DNA from: VAZQ01 sp963807865
GTDB lineage: Bacteria > Pseudomonadota > Alphaproteobacteria > Rhizobiales > Xanthobacteraceae
DNA length: 64,000 bases
Reading direction: 5' to 3'
Assembly (NCBI GenBank): GCA_963807865.1
Contig: CAWEDK010000023.1
Coordinates: 124,001-188,000, forward strand
Made by a program: the position numbers and the translations under genes. This document shows, piece by piece, positions 8,430 to 16,073 of this stretch. The number at the start of each line of letters is the position of its first letter. Positions within the stretch are counted from its first letter, which is position 1. A model generated the notes under the pieces. The model was given only the letters and a program-made list of their open reading frames with translations. It had not been told where the DNA came from and did not search any database.

Positions 8430-10070
8430 ATGTCGTTCTTTCAACTTGTCCGCCGCGAAATGCAGAGCTCTCTGCGGCGGCTGGTCGTCATGTCGTGTCT
8501 CGGCGGCGTCAGCAACGCGGCGATCCTCGCCGCGATCAACGCCGGCGCGCAGGACGCCGGTGCGGGCTCGGTCAGCATCTGGGCCGCCGCGCTGTTCGTC
8601 GTGGCGCTGTATCTGTTCATCAAGACCCAGCACTACATCTTCATCACAACGACGGTCGAGATCGAGGCCATCATCCATCATCTGCGCTTGCGCCTGATGG
8701 ATCTGGTCCGGCATTCCGAGCTCATCCCGCTCGATGCCATCGGCCGCTCGGAAATCGTCGCCGCCATCAACAAGGACACCGCCGCGCTCACGCAGGCGAC
8801 CAACATGATCGCGTTCGCCGGGCAGGGCATCGTTCTCGTCGTTTTCGTCGCGATCTATGTCGCCTACCTGTCGATGCTGGCATTCCTGTTGAGCGTCGCG
8901 ATCCTCGGCGTCGCCGCCGTGATCTTTCACGCCAAGAGCAGCGAACTTGCCGCCGGTCAGCGCGAGGCCGCCACATGGGACAACCGCCTGTTCGACCGGC
9001 TCATTGATCTGCTGGACGGATTCAAGGAAGTGCGGCTGAACAAGCCGCGCAGCGACGACCTTTACCAGGACGTGGTGGAGGTGTCGCGCAACGCCGCGAA
9101 CATCAAGATCCGCACCCAGAGCGAGACCTTCAAGCGGCTGGTGTTCTCGCAGACCTCGATGTACCTGCTGCTGGCCTCGATCGTGTTCGTTGTGCCGGCG
9201 CTCAGCACCACGGCCGACGGCTCGATCGCCAAGACCACGACGGCGCTGATGTTCGTGGTCGGCGTCTGCATCGGCCTCGTGCAGACCATCCCGATCCTGA
9301 CCGCCGCCACCGCGGCCGCCGACAACATCGAGCGCCTGGAAGCGAAGCTGCGCGCCATCGCCGGGCAGACGGCCGAAGGCGAAGGCGCGCCGCCGGTGCG
9401 TTTCGACAAGATCGAGATGCGCGATATCCTGTTCCGCTATGTCGACAAGCTGTCGGAGGCGGTGTTCCAGGTCGGGCCCGTCGACTTCACTTTGCGCAAA
9501 GGCGACCTGGTGTTCATCACCGGCGGCAACGGCTCCGGGAAGTCGACGTTCCTCAAGGTGCTTGCCGGCCTCTACACCCCGGATTCCGGTACCATCACGC
9601 TTGACGGCGAGAGCGTTAACGATCGCACCCGCGACGATTATCGCTCCCTGATCTCGGCGATTTTCGTTGACTATCACCTGTTCCGGCGGCTGTATGGAAT
9701 TGCCGATCCGAGCACACAAGAGATCGATCGGCTGCTGACGGAATTCCGGCTGCGGGATAAGACGCGTCTCGTCGACGGTGAGTTTAGCACGCTCGACCTT
9801 TCGAGTGGTCAGCGCAAGCGGCTTGCGCTCATTGTGAGCATGCTGGAGAAGCGTCCGATCCTGTTGCTGGACGAATGGACCGCCGACCAGGATCCGGATT
9901 TCCGTCGCAAGTTCTACGATGAACTGCTGCCGGCATTTCAGCGCGCCGGCGCGACCGTGGTGGTCATCACGCATGACGATCGCTATCTCGACGAGTTGAA
10001 GATGCCGGCGCGCAGGTTGCGGATGGATGAAGGCCGGTTTGTCGGGCGGCAATCGGTGGAGAATGACTGA
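8430..10070 (+). CDS. Cyclic-peptide export ABC transporter (PvdE/SyrD/YojI type)
   Basis: A 546-residue fused exporter. Six membrane helices lie in residues ~15-300. The ATPase has GGNGSGKSTFLKVLAGL (Walker A, ~363), a signature-like LDLSSGQRKRLALI and LLLDEWTADQDPDFR (Walker B, ~476), then VVVITHDDRYLDE. The LSSGQ and DEWTADQDP forms are typical of the family that exports pyoverdine precursors, syringopeptins and microcin J25. The substrate here is unknown. Its stop overlaps the start of the SPFH gene by one base (TGATG), which indicates coupled translation. Its presence divergent to mbtH is consistent with a nonribosomal peptide, but no synthetase is present. Confidence 0.88.
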   Translation: MSFFQLVRREMQSSLRRLVVMSCLGGVSNAAILAAINAGAQDAGAGSVSIWAAALFVVALYLFIKTQHYIFITTTVEIEAIIHHLRLRLMDLVRHSELIPLDAIGRSEIVAAINKDTAALTQATNMIAFAGQGIVLVVFVAIYVAYLSMLAFLLSVAILGVAAVIFHAKSSELAAGQREAATWDNRLFDRLIDLLDGFKEVRLNKPRSDDLYQDVVEVSRNAANIKIRTQSETFKRLVFSQTSMYLLLASIVFVVPALSTTADGSIAKTTTALMFVVGVCIGLVQTIPILTAATAAADNIERLEAKLRAIAGQTAEGEGAPPVRFDKIEMRDILFRYVDKLSEAVFQVGPVDFTLRKGDLVFITGGNGSGKSTFLKVLAGLYTPDSGTITLDGESVNDRTRDDYRSLISAIFVDYHLFRRLYGIADPSTQEIDRLLTEFRLRDKTRLVDGEFSTLDLSSGQRKRLALIVSMLEKRPILLLDEWTADQDPDFRRKFYDELLPAFQRAGATVVVITHDDRYLDELKMPARRLRMDEGRFVGRQSVEND

Positions 10071-11446
10071 TGAAGGCGTATCCGACACTGGAGGGAACAC
10101 CTCTCCCTCCTCCGAAGAAGCCCAGCCGCTGGCGGCATTTCGTCGAGCGGCAGTTGCCCAGCATCGTCATCTTCCTGATGGTGTTCACGCTGATGGCCAT
10201 CGTGCTTTATCCGTACATGGTGGTGTCAGTGCCCAGCGCCCAGGTCGGCGTGCTGTGGAAGCGCTTCGGCGGCGGCACCGTGCTGGATCGGCGGCAGTTG
10301 CGCGACGAGGGCCTGCATATCCTGCTGCCGTGGGACAAGCTGTTCCTGTATGACCTGCGGCTGCAGTCGCTCACCGAAACCTATCACGCGATCACCCGCG
10401 ACGGCGTGAGCATCGGAGCGACGATCAACGTCCGCTTTCAGTTGCAACGCGACTTCGTTCCCAAGCTGCATCTGGCGGCGGGCCCGGACTACCTCAATCT
10501 GCTGGTGCGGCCCGAAATCGGCAGCCGCGTGCGCGAGGTGATCGCCGAGTTCACCGCCGAGGAGGTCTATTCGACCAAGCGGCAGGAAATTCAGGATCTG
10601 GCTCGCGAGCGCACCAAGAAGATGATGGGCGAGATGGCCGAGCGTGAGCCCGGCGAGCAGCAGCGGATCAGGCTCAACGAGACGCTCAACATCTACGACG
10701 TGCTGATCCTCGGCATCGAATTGCCGGCGGTCGTGGTCGGCGCCATCAATCGCAAGATCGAGCAGTACTACATCGCCGAGGAATACAAGTTCCGCGTCGA
10801 GCGCGAACGGCGGGAGTCGGAGCGCAAGCAGATCGAGGCGGTCGGCATCCGCAATTTCCAGCAGACCGTCAGCCAGGGCATCTCGGAATCCTATCTGCGC
10901 TGGCGCGGCATCGAGGCCACGCTGCAACTGGCGCAGTCGACCAATTCCAAGATCGTGATCGTCGGCGGCGGCAAAGACGGCCTGCCGATCATTCTCGGCA
11001 ACGTAGATTCACCGGCCACGCCGCCGCAACAGCAGCCCGGTGGAACGCAGCTCGAAGGCGATCCCGCGTCGCGGGAGCGCACCACGGCGCTGAGCCCTGC
11101 GAGGCCGCTGGAAAGGAACACGGCGTCCGGCTTGCCCGAACCCGCGGAAAAGACTCCGACCGCCGGCGCAACCGCTCCGTCCGGAACGCCTCCGGTCGCT
11201 TCGAGCGTCCCGCCGGCGACGTCCACGCCACGGCTGTCGTGGCCGTTCAGTCTGCAAGATTTCGAAGCGATGCTGTCCCGGCTGGTGCATCCACAGCAGC
11301 CCGCAACGGCCCCCGACACGACGCCGGCGGCAACCCCACAAGCGACCACGCCGTCCACCGGAGGAACACCGCAAACCGGCACGCCGTCCGCCGGCAGGGC
11401 GCCTTACAATGGAAACGTGATACCGGCCGTTCCCGCGGTGCGCTAG
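10070..11446 (+). CDS. SPFH/prohibitin-family membrane protein
   Basis: 458 residues. One membrane helix (~31-50) is followed by an SPFH domain (~52-260; begins VVSVPSAQVGVLWKRFGGG) and a charged, probably coiled segment (KFRVERERRESERKQIEAVG). The last ~130 residues are Pro/Thr/Ala-rich and low-complexity. SPFH proteins assemble into membrane microdomain scaffolds or protease regulators. Translational coupling to the ABC exporter suggests a partner or stabiliser of it. The TAG stop is part of a CTAGTGG...CCACTAG palindrome leading into the repeat downstream. Confidence 0.85.
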   Translation: MKAYPTLEGTPLPPPKKPSRWRHFVERQLPSIVIFLMVFTLMAIVLYPYMVVSVPSAQVGVLWKRFGGGTVLDRRQLRDEGLHILLPWDKLFLYDLRLQSLTETYHAITRDGVSIGATINVRFQLQRDFVPKLHLAAGPDYLNLLVRPEIGSRVREVIAEFTAEEVYSTKRQEIQDLARERTKKMMGEMAEREPGEQQRIRLNETLNIYDVLILGIELPAVVVGAINRKIEQYYIAEEYKFRVERERRESERKQIEAVGIRNFQQTVSQGISESYLRWRGIEATLQLAQSTNSKIVIVGGGKDGLPIILGNVDSPATPPQQQPGGTQLEGDPASRERTTALSPARPLERNTASGLPEPAEKTPTAGATAPSGTPPVASSVPPATSTPRLSWPFSLQDFEAMLSRLVHPQQPATAPDTTPAATPQATTPSTGGTPQTGTPSAGRAPYNGNVIPAVPAVR

Positions 11447-11459
11447 TGGAATTGAACCA

Positions 11460-11627
11460 CTAGTGCCGCCGATTTGAAGTTCCTGCATCACCTGCAGCAA
11501 GCTCCTTTCAGGAACTTCAAATCGATAAGCGGCACTAGAATCAAATACTTGCTAGTGCCCCTTTGCTTCCGAAGTTCGCGTCAGAGAGTGCTGCGACGTA
11601 TCACGAACTTCGGAAGCGGGGCACTAG
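11460..11627. repeat. CTAGTG double-hairpin element, copy 2
   Basis: A 168-base element. Hairpin A has outer stem CTAGTGCCGC/GCGGCACTAG, an ATAA bulge on the 3' arm, and inner stem CGATTTGAAGTTCCTG with a perfect complement. A 13-base AT-rich spacer (AATCAAATACTTG) follows. Hairpin B has outer stem CTAGTGCCCC/GGGGCACTAG, a TTT bulge on the 5' arm, and inner stem GCTTCCGAAGTTCG. It is preceded by a small perfect palindrome CTAGTGG-7-CCACTAG (11443-11463) that includes the SPFH stop codon. Confidence 0.92.
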
Positions 11628-11713
11628 TGCGCGGGCCGGCCCCGGCTGAAACGGTAGCGTGGCGGTGCTATAGAGACCGCCGCGATTGCACTTCCGTCGC
11701 CGGGACAACTTAA

Positions 11714-12430
11714 ATGGCCGCGCTCAAAGCCCTCACGCTGATCGAATTCCTGGATTCCCTGCTCAGCATGTTCAGCGCGTTCGTGCTGGCGACGCTGATT
11801 GGTGCCGAGCGGCAGTACCGGCAGCGGTCCGGCGGGTTGCGGACCAACGTGCTCGTGGCAGTCGGCGCCGCAACCTTCGTCGACCTCGGCATGCGCCTCA
11901 ACGACGTGGCTGGCGGCGTACACGTGGTCGCCTATGTGGTCTCCGGCGTCGGCTTCCTCGGCGCCGGCGTGATCATGAAAGAGGGCAAGAACGTCTGGGG
12001 GCTCAACACCGCGGCCACGTTGTGGTGCTCGGCGGCGGTCGGCGCCTGCGCCGGCGCGGACCAACTGGTCGAGGCGATCGTGCTGACGATCTTCGTGCTG
12101 GCGGGGAACACGCTGCTGCGCCCGTTGGTCAATGCGCTCAACCGCGCGCCGATCAACGAGCGAGCGATGGAGGCGACCTACGAGGTGCGGGTCACGACCG
12201 ACGCCGAACATCGCGATGCCGCGCGCGAGGTGATGGAGACACAGCTCGATGCCGCGCAGCTGCCGGTCCGCAGCATTGCGGTTGTCGGGCGTGCGCCGAG
12301 TTCGGTCGAACTGGTGGCGACGCTGGTGGTGCACGCGGCCGATCCGGTGGAGCTTGATCAGACCGTCTTGCGCCTGCGCGAGAAGCCGTTCATCGCACAC
12401 GCGAGCTGGACGGTGCATAGTCCCGAGTGA
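11714..12430 (+). CDS. MgtC/SapB-family membrane protein
   Basis: 238 residues. The N-terminal ~130 residues are the MgtC membrane domain with about four or five helices and the hallmark LIGAERQYRQRSGGLRTN, then GVGFLGAGVIMKEG and GLNTAATLW. Residues ~155-238 form a soluble regulatory domain of ACT-like type. Relatives affect magnesium limitation and intracellular growth through effects on ATP synthase; simple Mg transport is doubtful. The start has no strong ribosome site, but the family N terminus fits. Confidence 0.87.
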   Translation: MAALKALTLIEFLDSLLSMFSAFVLATLIGAERQYRQRSGGLRTNVLVAVGAATFVDLGMRLNDVAGGVHVVAYVVSGVGFLGAGVIMKEGKNVWGLNTAATLWCSAAVGACAGADQLVEAIVLTIFVLAGNTLLRPLVNALNRAPINERAMEATYEVRVTTDAEHRDAAREVMETQLDAAQLPVRSIAVVGRAPSSVELVATLVVHAADPVELDQTVLRLREKPFIAHASWTVHSPE

Positions 12431-12479
12431 CTGCGTGCCTTCGTTGGCGAGATAGGCGGGCAGGGTTGGGACAACGAGG

Positions 12480-13651
12480 TCAACTGCCGCTGACCGGCGC
12501 CAGTAGTCGTTTGTTGACGGCGGCCAGCAGAAGCTCGTGAGCGCGCTCGGCGATTTCCTCGAGCGACGGCGTTTTTGCGAACATCGCCCTGGCCGCGGCG
12601 AGAAAATCCTCCCGGGTCGGCATGTGCGGCAGCCGCGGCGTATGCGAGTGATGTGCCGAAAGCATTTCGGTCGCACGGTCGTGCGCGCGCGCCAGCCGTT
12701 CCCGCAGGGCGGACAGTTCCGTCGCGTGCAGCGCGGTCGTAATGGCCAGCGCGATGCGTTCGGAATTGAAGCTCGCCGCGAGTTGTTCGGCTGCGCGATT
12801 GACCACGCGCGCGCCGAGCCGCTGCTCGTTGCGCAGCACCTGCTCGGGCGGCGCTTTCAGGTCCCAGACGATGCCCAGCCAGGAGAGCAGCTTCAGAATG
12901 TAGATAGGTCATGTCGACCTCCCACCAGCGGAAGCCCTGACGCACGCTGCTCTGGTAGGCGTGGTGATTGTTGTGCCAGCCTTCGCCCATGGTGAAGAAC
13001 GCCAGCAGCCAGTTGTTGCGGGAATCGTCGCCGGTCACGTAGCGCTTGCGGCCGTGCACATGCGCGAGCGAGTTGATGCAGAACGTGGCGTGATAGAGCA
13101 CCACGGTGCTCCAGAAGAAGCCGACCACCAGTCCGGACCAGCCGGCGAGCAGAAAGCAGAGGACGGCGAGTGCGATCGGCGGCAGCAGCTCGAGCCGGTG
13201 CAGCCACATCAGCTCCGGATAGCGGGCAAAATCGGCGATCTTCACCAGATCGGTGTCGTCATGCTGCCGCGAAAAGATCCATCCGACGTGGCTGTAGAGG
13301 AAGCCGCGGTGGCGCGGCGAATGCACGTCGAGTTCGGTGTCGGAATGCAGGTGATGGTGCCGGTGCTTGGCCGCCCACCACAGCACGCTCTTCTGCATGC
13401 TGCTGATTGCCAGCAACGCCAGGATGAACTGGAACACCCGGCCGGTGGAGTAGGCCCGGTGCGAGAAGTAGCGGTGATAGCCGGCGCCGATTGCAAAAAT
13501 GCGGACGCCAATACAGTGTCACGGCGATCGCGACGGCCTGCCAGGTGACGCCGGTCCAGATCGCCGCGAAGCAGGCGAGATGCACCAGCACGAACGGGAT
13601 CGCGGACGGGTAGATGATGTCGTCGTGCACGGCATCGGAGTCGTGAGCCAT
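12480..13651 (-). pseudogene. Acyl-CoA/fatty-acid desaturase with two frame breaks
   Basis: A membrane di-iron desaturase (stearoyl-CoA 9-desaturase/OLE1 type). Reading across three frames gives a complete protein: the N-terminal helices from ATG 13651, then GYHRYFSHR (first His box), KHRHHHLHSDTELDVHSPRH (second), HNNHHAY (third), and a ~115-residue helical tail ending at 12480. Breaks are near 13505 (one extra base after TYW) and 12905, where CTATCTAC looks like a four-base duplication of the expected CTAC. All histidine boxes are intact, so the lesions may be assembly errors. The product introduces double bonds into membrane lipids. Its neighbours include a cold-shock protein. Confidence 0.8.
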
Positions 13652-13663
13652 ATGCTGTTGCCC

Positions 13664-14050
13664 TCAGCGTTTCGGTGTCTTGCTCTTGGCGACCCGTGGC
13701 CGCGGCTTGGTCGTTGCGACTTTAGCCGTCGCGGTCCTGGCAGTCTTGGAACGAGCGGGCGTAGCGGTTTCGGCGTTGGCTGTAGCGGCCTTGGCCGTCG
13801 CGATCTTGGCCGTCGCGGTCTTGGCGATTGTGGTCTTGGCGATCTTGGCGGTTGAGGCCTTCGCGGCCTCCTCGTCGGCAAGCGTTCGGGCTTCTCTGGC
13901 GAGGCGGACGGCCCGCAGGCGGGCGGTCCTGGCGAGAACGGCGAGCTTCTCGGCCTCATACTCCTGCATGGCGATCACTGCGTCGCGCTCGCGATCCTGC
14001 TTGGTGGCGATCCGCGTTGCGCGCTGCTGTTCGATGAGCTTGTTGGTCAT
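13664..14050 (-). CDS. Small basic Ala/Lys/Thr-rich (histone H1-like) protein
   Basis: 128 residues. The first ~65 are charged and helical, and the last ~60 are low-complexity with repeated TAKIA/TAKAA/KTATAK units rich in Ala, Lys and Thr. That composition resembles bacterial histone H1-like tails that bind DNA or RNA. No catalytic motif is seen. The DNA of the tail is itself a degenerate short tandem repeat (13700-13850). It lies 12 bases upstream of the desaturase gene on the same strand, so the two are probably co-transcribed. Function is unknown. Confidence 0.6.
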   Translation of the reverse strand: MTNKLIEQQRATRIATKQDRERDAVIAMQEYEAEKLAVLARTARLRAVRLAREARTLADEEAAKASTAKIAKTTIAKTATAKIATAKAATANAETATPARSKTARTATAKVATTKPRPRVAKSKTPKR

Positions 14051-14153
14051 GGGCCGTGCCGTGGCGGATCACGATCCGCCGTGAGAGGCTTGCGTTACGA
14101 TCGTGGGTTACGATCGTGCGTCACGATGCGGGCCGTTCGACGGCAGCCCACAA

Positions 14154-14190
14154 GAAAAAACCCTACGTCCGGCATTCCCAGACGCAGGGT
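14154..14190 (-). terminator. Rho-independent terminator of the cold-shock gene
   Basis: On the minus strand, CCCTGCGTC and GGACGTAGGG pair around a ten-base loop and are followed by TTTTTT. It lies 65 bases past the stop of the cold-shock gene and matches the classic GC-stem plus U-run form. Confidence 0.82.
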
Positions 14191-14254
14191 CTTCATCGTC
14201 CATCAGCCCCGCCAGTACATCCGTGGTCAAGGCGAAATGGGCGCGCACGGCTGG

Positions 14255-14464
14255 TTAGTCGGCGCGGAGGTTTTCAGCGGCCGACTTGCCAGTCCGGCGA
14301 TCGGCAACGATGTCGTAGGAGACCTTCTGACCTTCGTTCAGGCTCTGGAAGCCAGCACGTTCGACCGCGCTGATATGCACGAAGACGTCCTTGCTGCCGT
14401 CGTCAGGCTGAATGAAGCCGAAGCCCTTCTGACCGTTAAACCACTTCACGGTTCCCTTGTTCAT
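14255..14464 (-). CDS. cspA: Cold-shock domain protein (CspA family)
   Basis: 69 residues, the usual length. It carries both nucleic-acid-binding motifs, KGFGFI (RNP1) and VFVHIS (RNP2), in MNKGTVKWFNGQKGFGFIQP and the sequence following. It acts as an RNA chaperone that melts mRNA structure. The ribosome site AAAGAAAGG lies just upstream. A terminator follows, so the gene is monocistronic. Which paralogue it is cannot be decided, so the symbol is generic. Confidence 0.95.
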   Translation of the reverse strand: MNKGTVKWFNGQKGFGFIQPDDGSKDVFVHISAVERAGFQSLNEGQKVSYDIVADRRTGKSAAENLRAD

Positions 14465-15033
14465 GGGAGACCTTTCTTTAGATACGAGTTGTCGCTAGCC
14501 GCGCGCAAACGCAGCCGGTGTGTTTCGAGATTTAGGAGAAAGTCGTCAGTCAGGCGCGCTGTCGCGGCAAGGCCAATTCGTTCGGCCGAAAACTCGATGT
14601 TGAGTAGATAGTGTATCGGCGCCCGTTTCGCAAGGTAAAACGGTGATTTGGTAGAAAAGACTGGCTATTTGCACGTAAAACGCCCATGTTCATTGCATCG
14701 TCGGCTTTTGCTTCAGGCGCCGATGGCTGAGAGACCGGTAGCGCTCCCGCCTCAATCTAAGGAGAGCGCTATACTTAAAGGCCCGCAATTCGCGGCTGCC
14801 GAGGCGGTCGATCATCTCTGGAACGGCTATCGACCTTCGATCGATGCCTTGCGGCACAAACGCGCAGGGTGCGGGACATGAGTTCTGACTGTGGACCGGC
14901 CCGGTTCGATTGCGTCTGAAGCGCCGGCTTAGCCGCGGCGAGTGCTCGACGAGACGATGAGTTTTCGACGGGACCATGGGTCTCATCCTGACCGGGCTTG
15001 CATCGCAAGCTCACGAAACTAAGGAGTGATGCA
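14465..15033. other. Divergent leader region between cspA and rpsU
   Basis: 569 bases between divergent genes. The left part would be the long 5' leader usual for cold-shock genes. Segments around 14600-14680 are AT-rich relative to the surroundings (GTAGATAGTGTATCG, AGTAGATAG), fitting promoters. No protein-like frame was seen. Confidence 0.45.
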
Positions 15034-15324
15034 TTGCAGGTGCTCGTTCGCGACAACAATGTCGATCAGGCGCTCCGCGTCCTGAAGAAGAAAATGCAGC
15101 GCGAAGGCGTGTTCCGGGAAATGAAGGTGCGCAGGTTCTACGAGAAGCCCTCGGAGAAGACGACGCGCGAAAAGGCCGAGGCGATACGCCGCGCGCGCAA
15201 GCTCGCCCGCAAGCAGGCCATCCGCGAAGGCCTGATCGCCGCACCGAAGAAGAAGCCGCTCGATGCTGCGAGGCGCGACGGACGAGGCCCCGGAGGCCCT
15301 CGCGCTGACCGGCCGCCGCAATGA
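15034..15324 (+). CDS. rpsU: 30S ribosomal protein S21 (extended C terminus)
   Basis: The start is TTG at 15034, six bases after AAGGAGTG; it gives the family N terminus MQVLVRDNNVDQALRVLKKK. The S21 core (residues ~1-65, including EGVFREMKVRRFYEKPSEK) is followed by an Arg/Lys-rich helix and a Pro/Arg/Gly-rich tail, for about 96 residues against ~70 in E. coli. Long tails are common in this clade. S21 sits near the anti-Shine-Dalgarno helix of 16S rRNA and aids initiation. The stop overlaps the next gene (ATGA). Confidence 0.93.
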   Translation: MQVLVRDNNVDQALRVLKKKMQREGVFREMKVRRFYEKPSEKTTREKAEAIRRARKLARKQAIREGLIAAPKKKPLDAARRDGRGPGGPRADRPPQ

Positions 15325-15575
15325 GCGCCGTCACAGTGAGCCAGGGCATGCGGATTTACATCTTCAAGTCGAGCGCGAAGAGCGGATTGCGTGCCTTCGC
15401 CGCCGATGTCGCCGGCACCAAGCTGCCGGGTCAACTTGGTCCCTGGAGCGCGGTTGGCGTTATTGGGCCGGAGAAGGATCCGCCGCACAAACTGTCGCGC
15501 GCCCAAATCGAGCAGGCGCTCGACGACAACGGCTTCCAGCTCTGGCGGATCAAGCCGACCGAGCCTGCGGACTGA
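15321..15575 (+). CDS. Conserved-looking small protein coupled to rpsU (84 aa)
   Basis: It starts with ATG overlapping the rpsU stop by four bases, so translation is probably coupled. The sequence begins MSAVTVSQGMRIYIFKSSAK and ends in a helix (SRAQIEQALDDNGFQLWRIK). It is soluble, mixed alpha/beta and without membrane segments or metal motifs. I do not recognise a family. The coupling suggests a ribosome- or translation-linked role, but that is inference from position only. Confidence 0.6.
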   Translation: MSAVTVSQGMRIYIFKSSAKSGLRAFAADVAGTKLPGQLGPWSAVGVIGPEKDPPHKLSRAQIEQALDDNGFQLWRIKPTEPAD

Positions 15576-15786
15576 TCGAACGGCCGTACGCGCTCCGGAA
15601 CATCGATCGCCAATTGCACGGGCCGCTCCGCCGCCCGGCGCGATCGACGTCCTGCCGGGCCGATTTGAAGCCGGCCGGCCGGCGCTGCAGACCATCATCG
15701 ACTACGCGTTGCAGCAAAACCTCATCGGGCGGAAAATCGCGGTCGAGGAACTCGACGACGACACGACGCCCGCGCTCGTGCCCTGA
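15571..15786 (+). CDS. Possible small gene or frameshifted remnant without a clear start
   Basis: From about 15643 to the stop at 15786 the frame reads like protein (IDVLPGRFEAGRPALQTIID, then a helix ending IAVEELDDDTT). No ATG, GTG or TTG lies in frame after the previous gene ends, so it needs a rare start or an upstream frame break. It is listed because the composition is unlike shadow frames. Function unknown. Confidence 0.25.
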   Translation, partial: TDRTAVRAPEHRSPIARAAPPPGAIDVLPGRFEAGRPALQTIIDYALQQNLIGRKIAVEELDDDTTPALVP

Positions 15787-16073
15787 ACGTGCAAACGACG
15801 CTGCCGGGTTCCGCTACCGGTACCGTTTGCCCTTTGGCGCCAACGGGATAACGCCACGGCGCGACATCACGCGGATGCGGGAATTTGTTTACCGAATCGC
15901 GGCACCATGCGCTGACTGAGTGCGTTTCCGCGTGTCAACAAGCCAATCGACTTTTGGTGTACGCCGCGCATATTCTGACTGAGGAATTGGCGGCTGCACG
16001 GCCGCTCGCAGTCCTGCGCGTTGGTGTGAACGCGTTCGGAGCGCGGTGAAATTCAACTGGTGGAGAGAGTGTC

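Noticed and set aside
8427..10100. A 557-residue minus-strand frame opposite the ABC exporter
   Set aside because: It is a mirror frame of a strongly recognisable transporter, with no ribosome site and shadow-like composition.
13680..14084. A plus-strand Val/Ala/Leu-rich protein opposite the histone-like gene
   Set aside because: It is the antisense of a low-complexity Lys/Ala/Thr tail; the hydrophobic repeats are an artefact of that strand.
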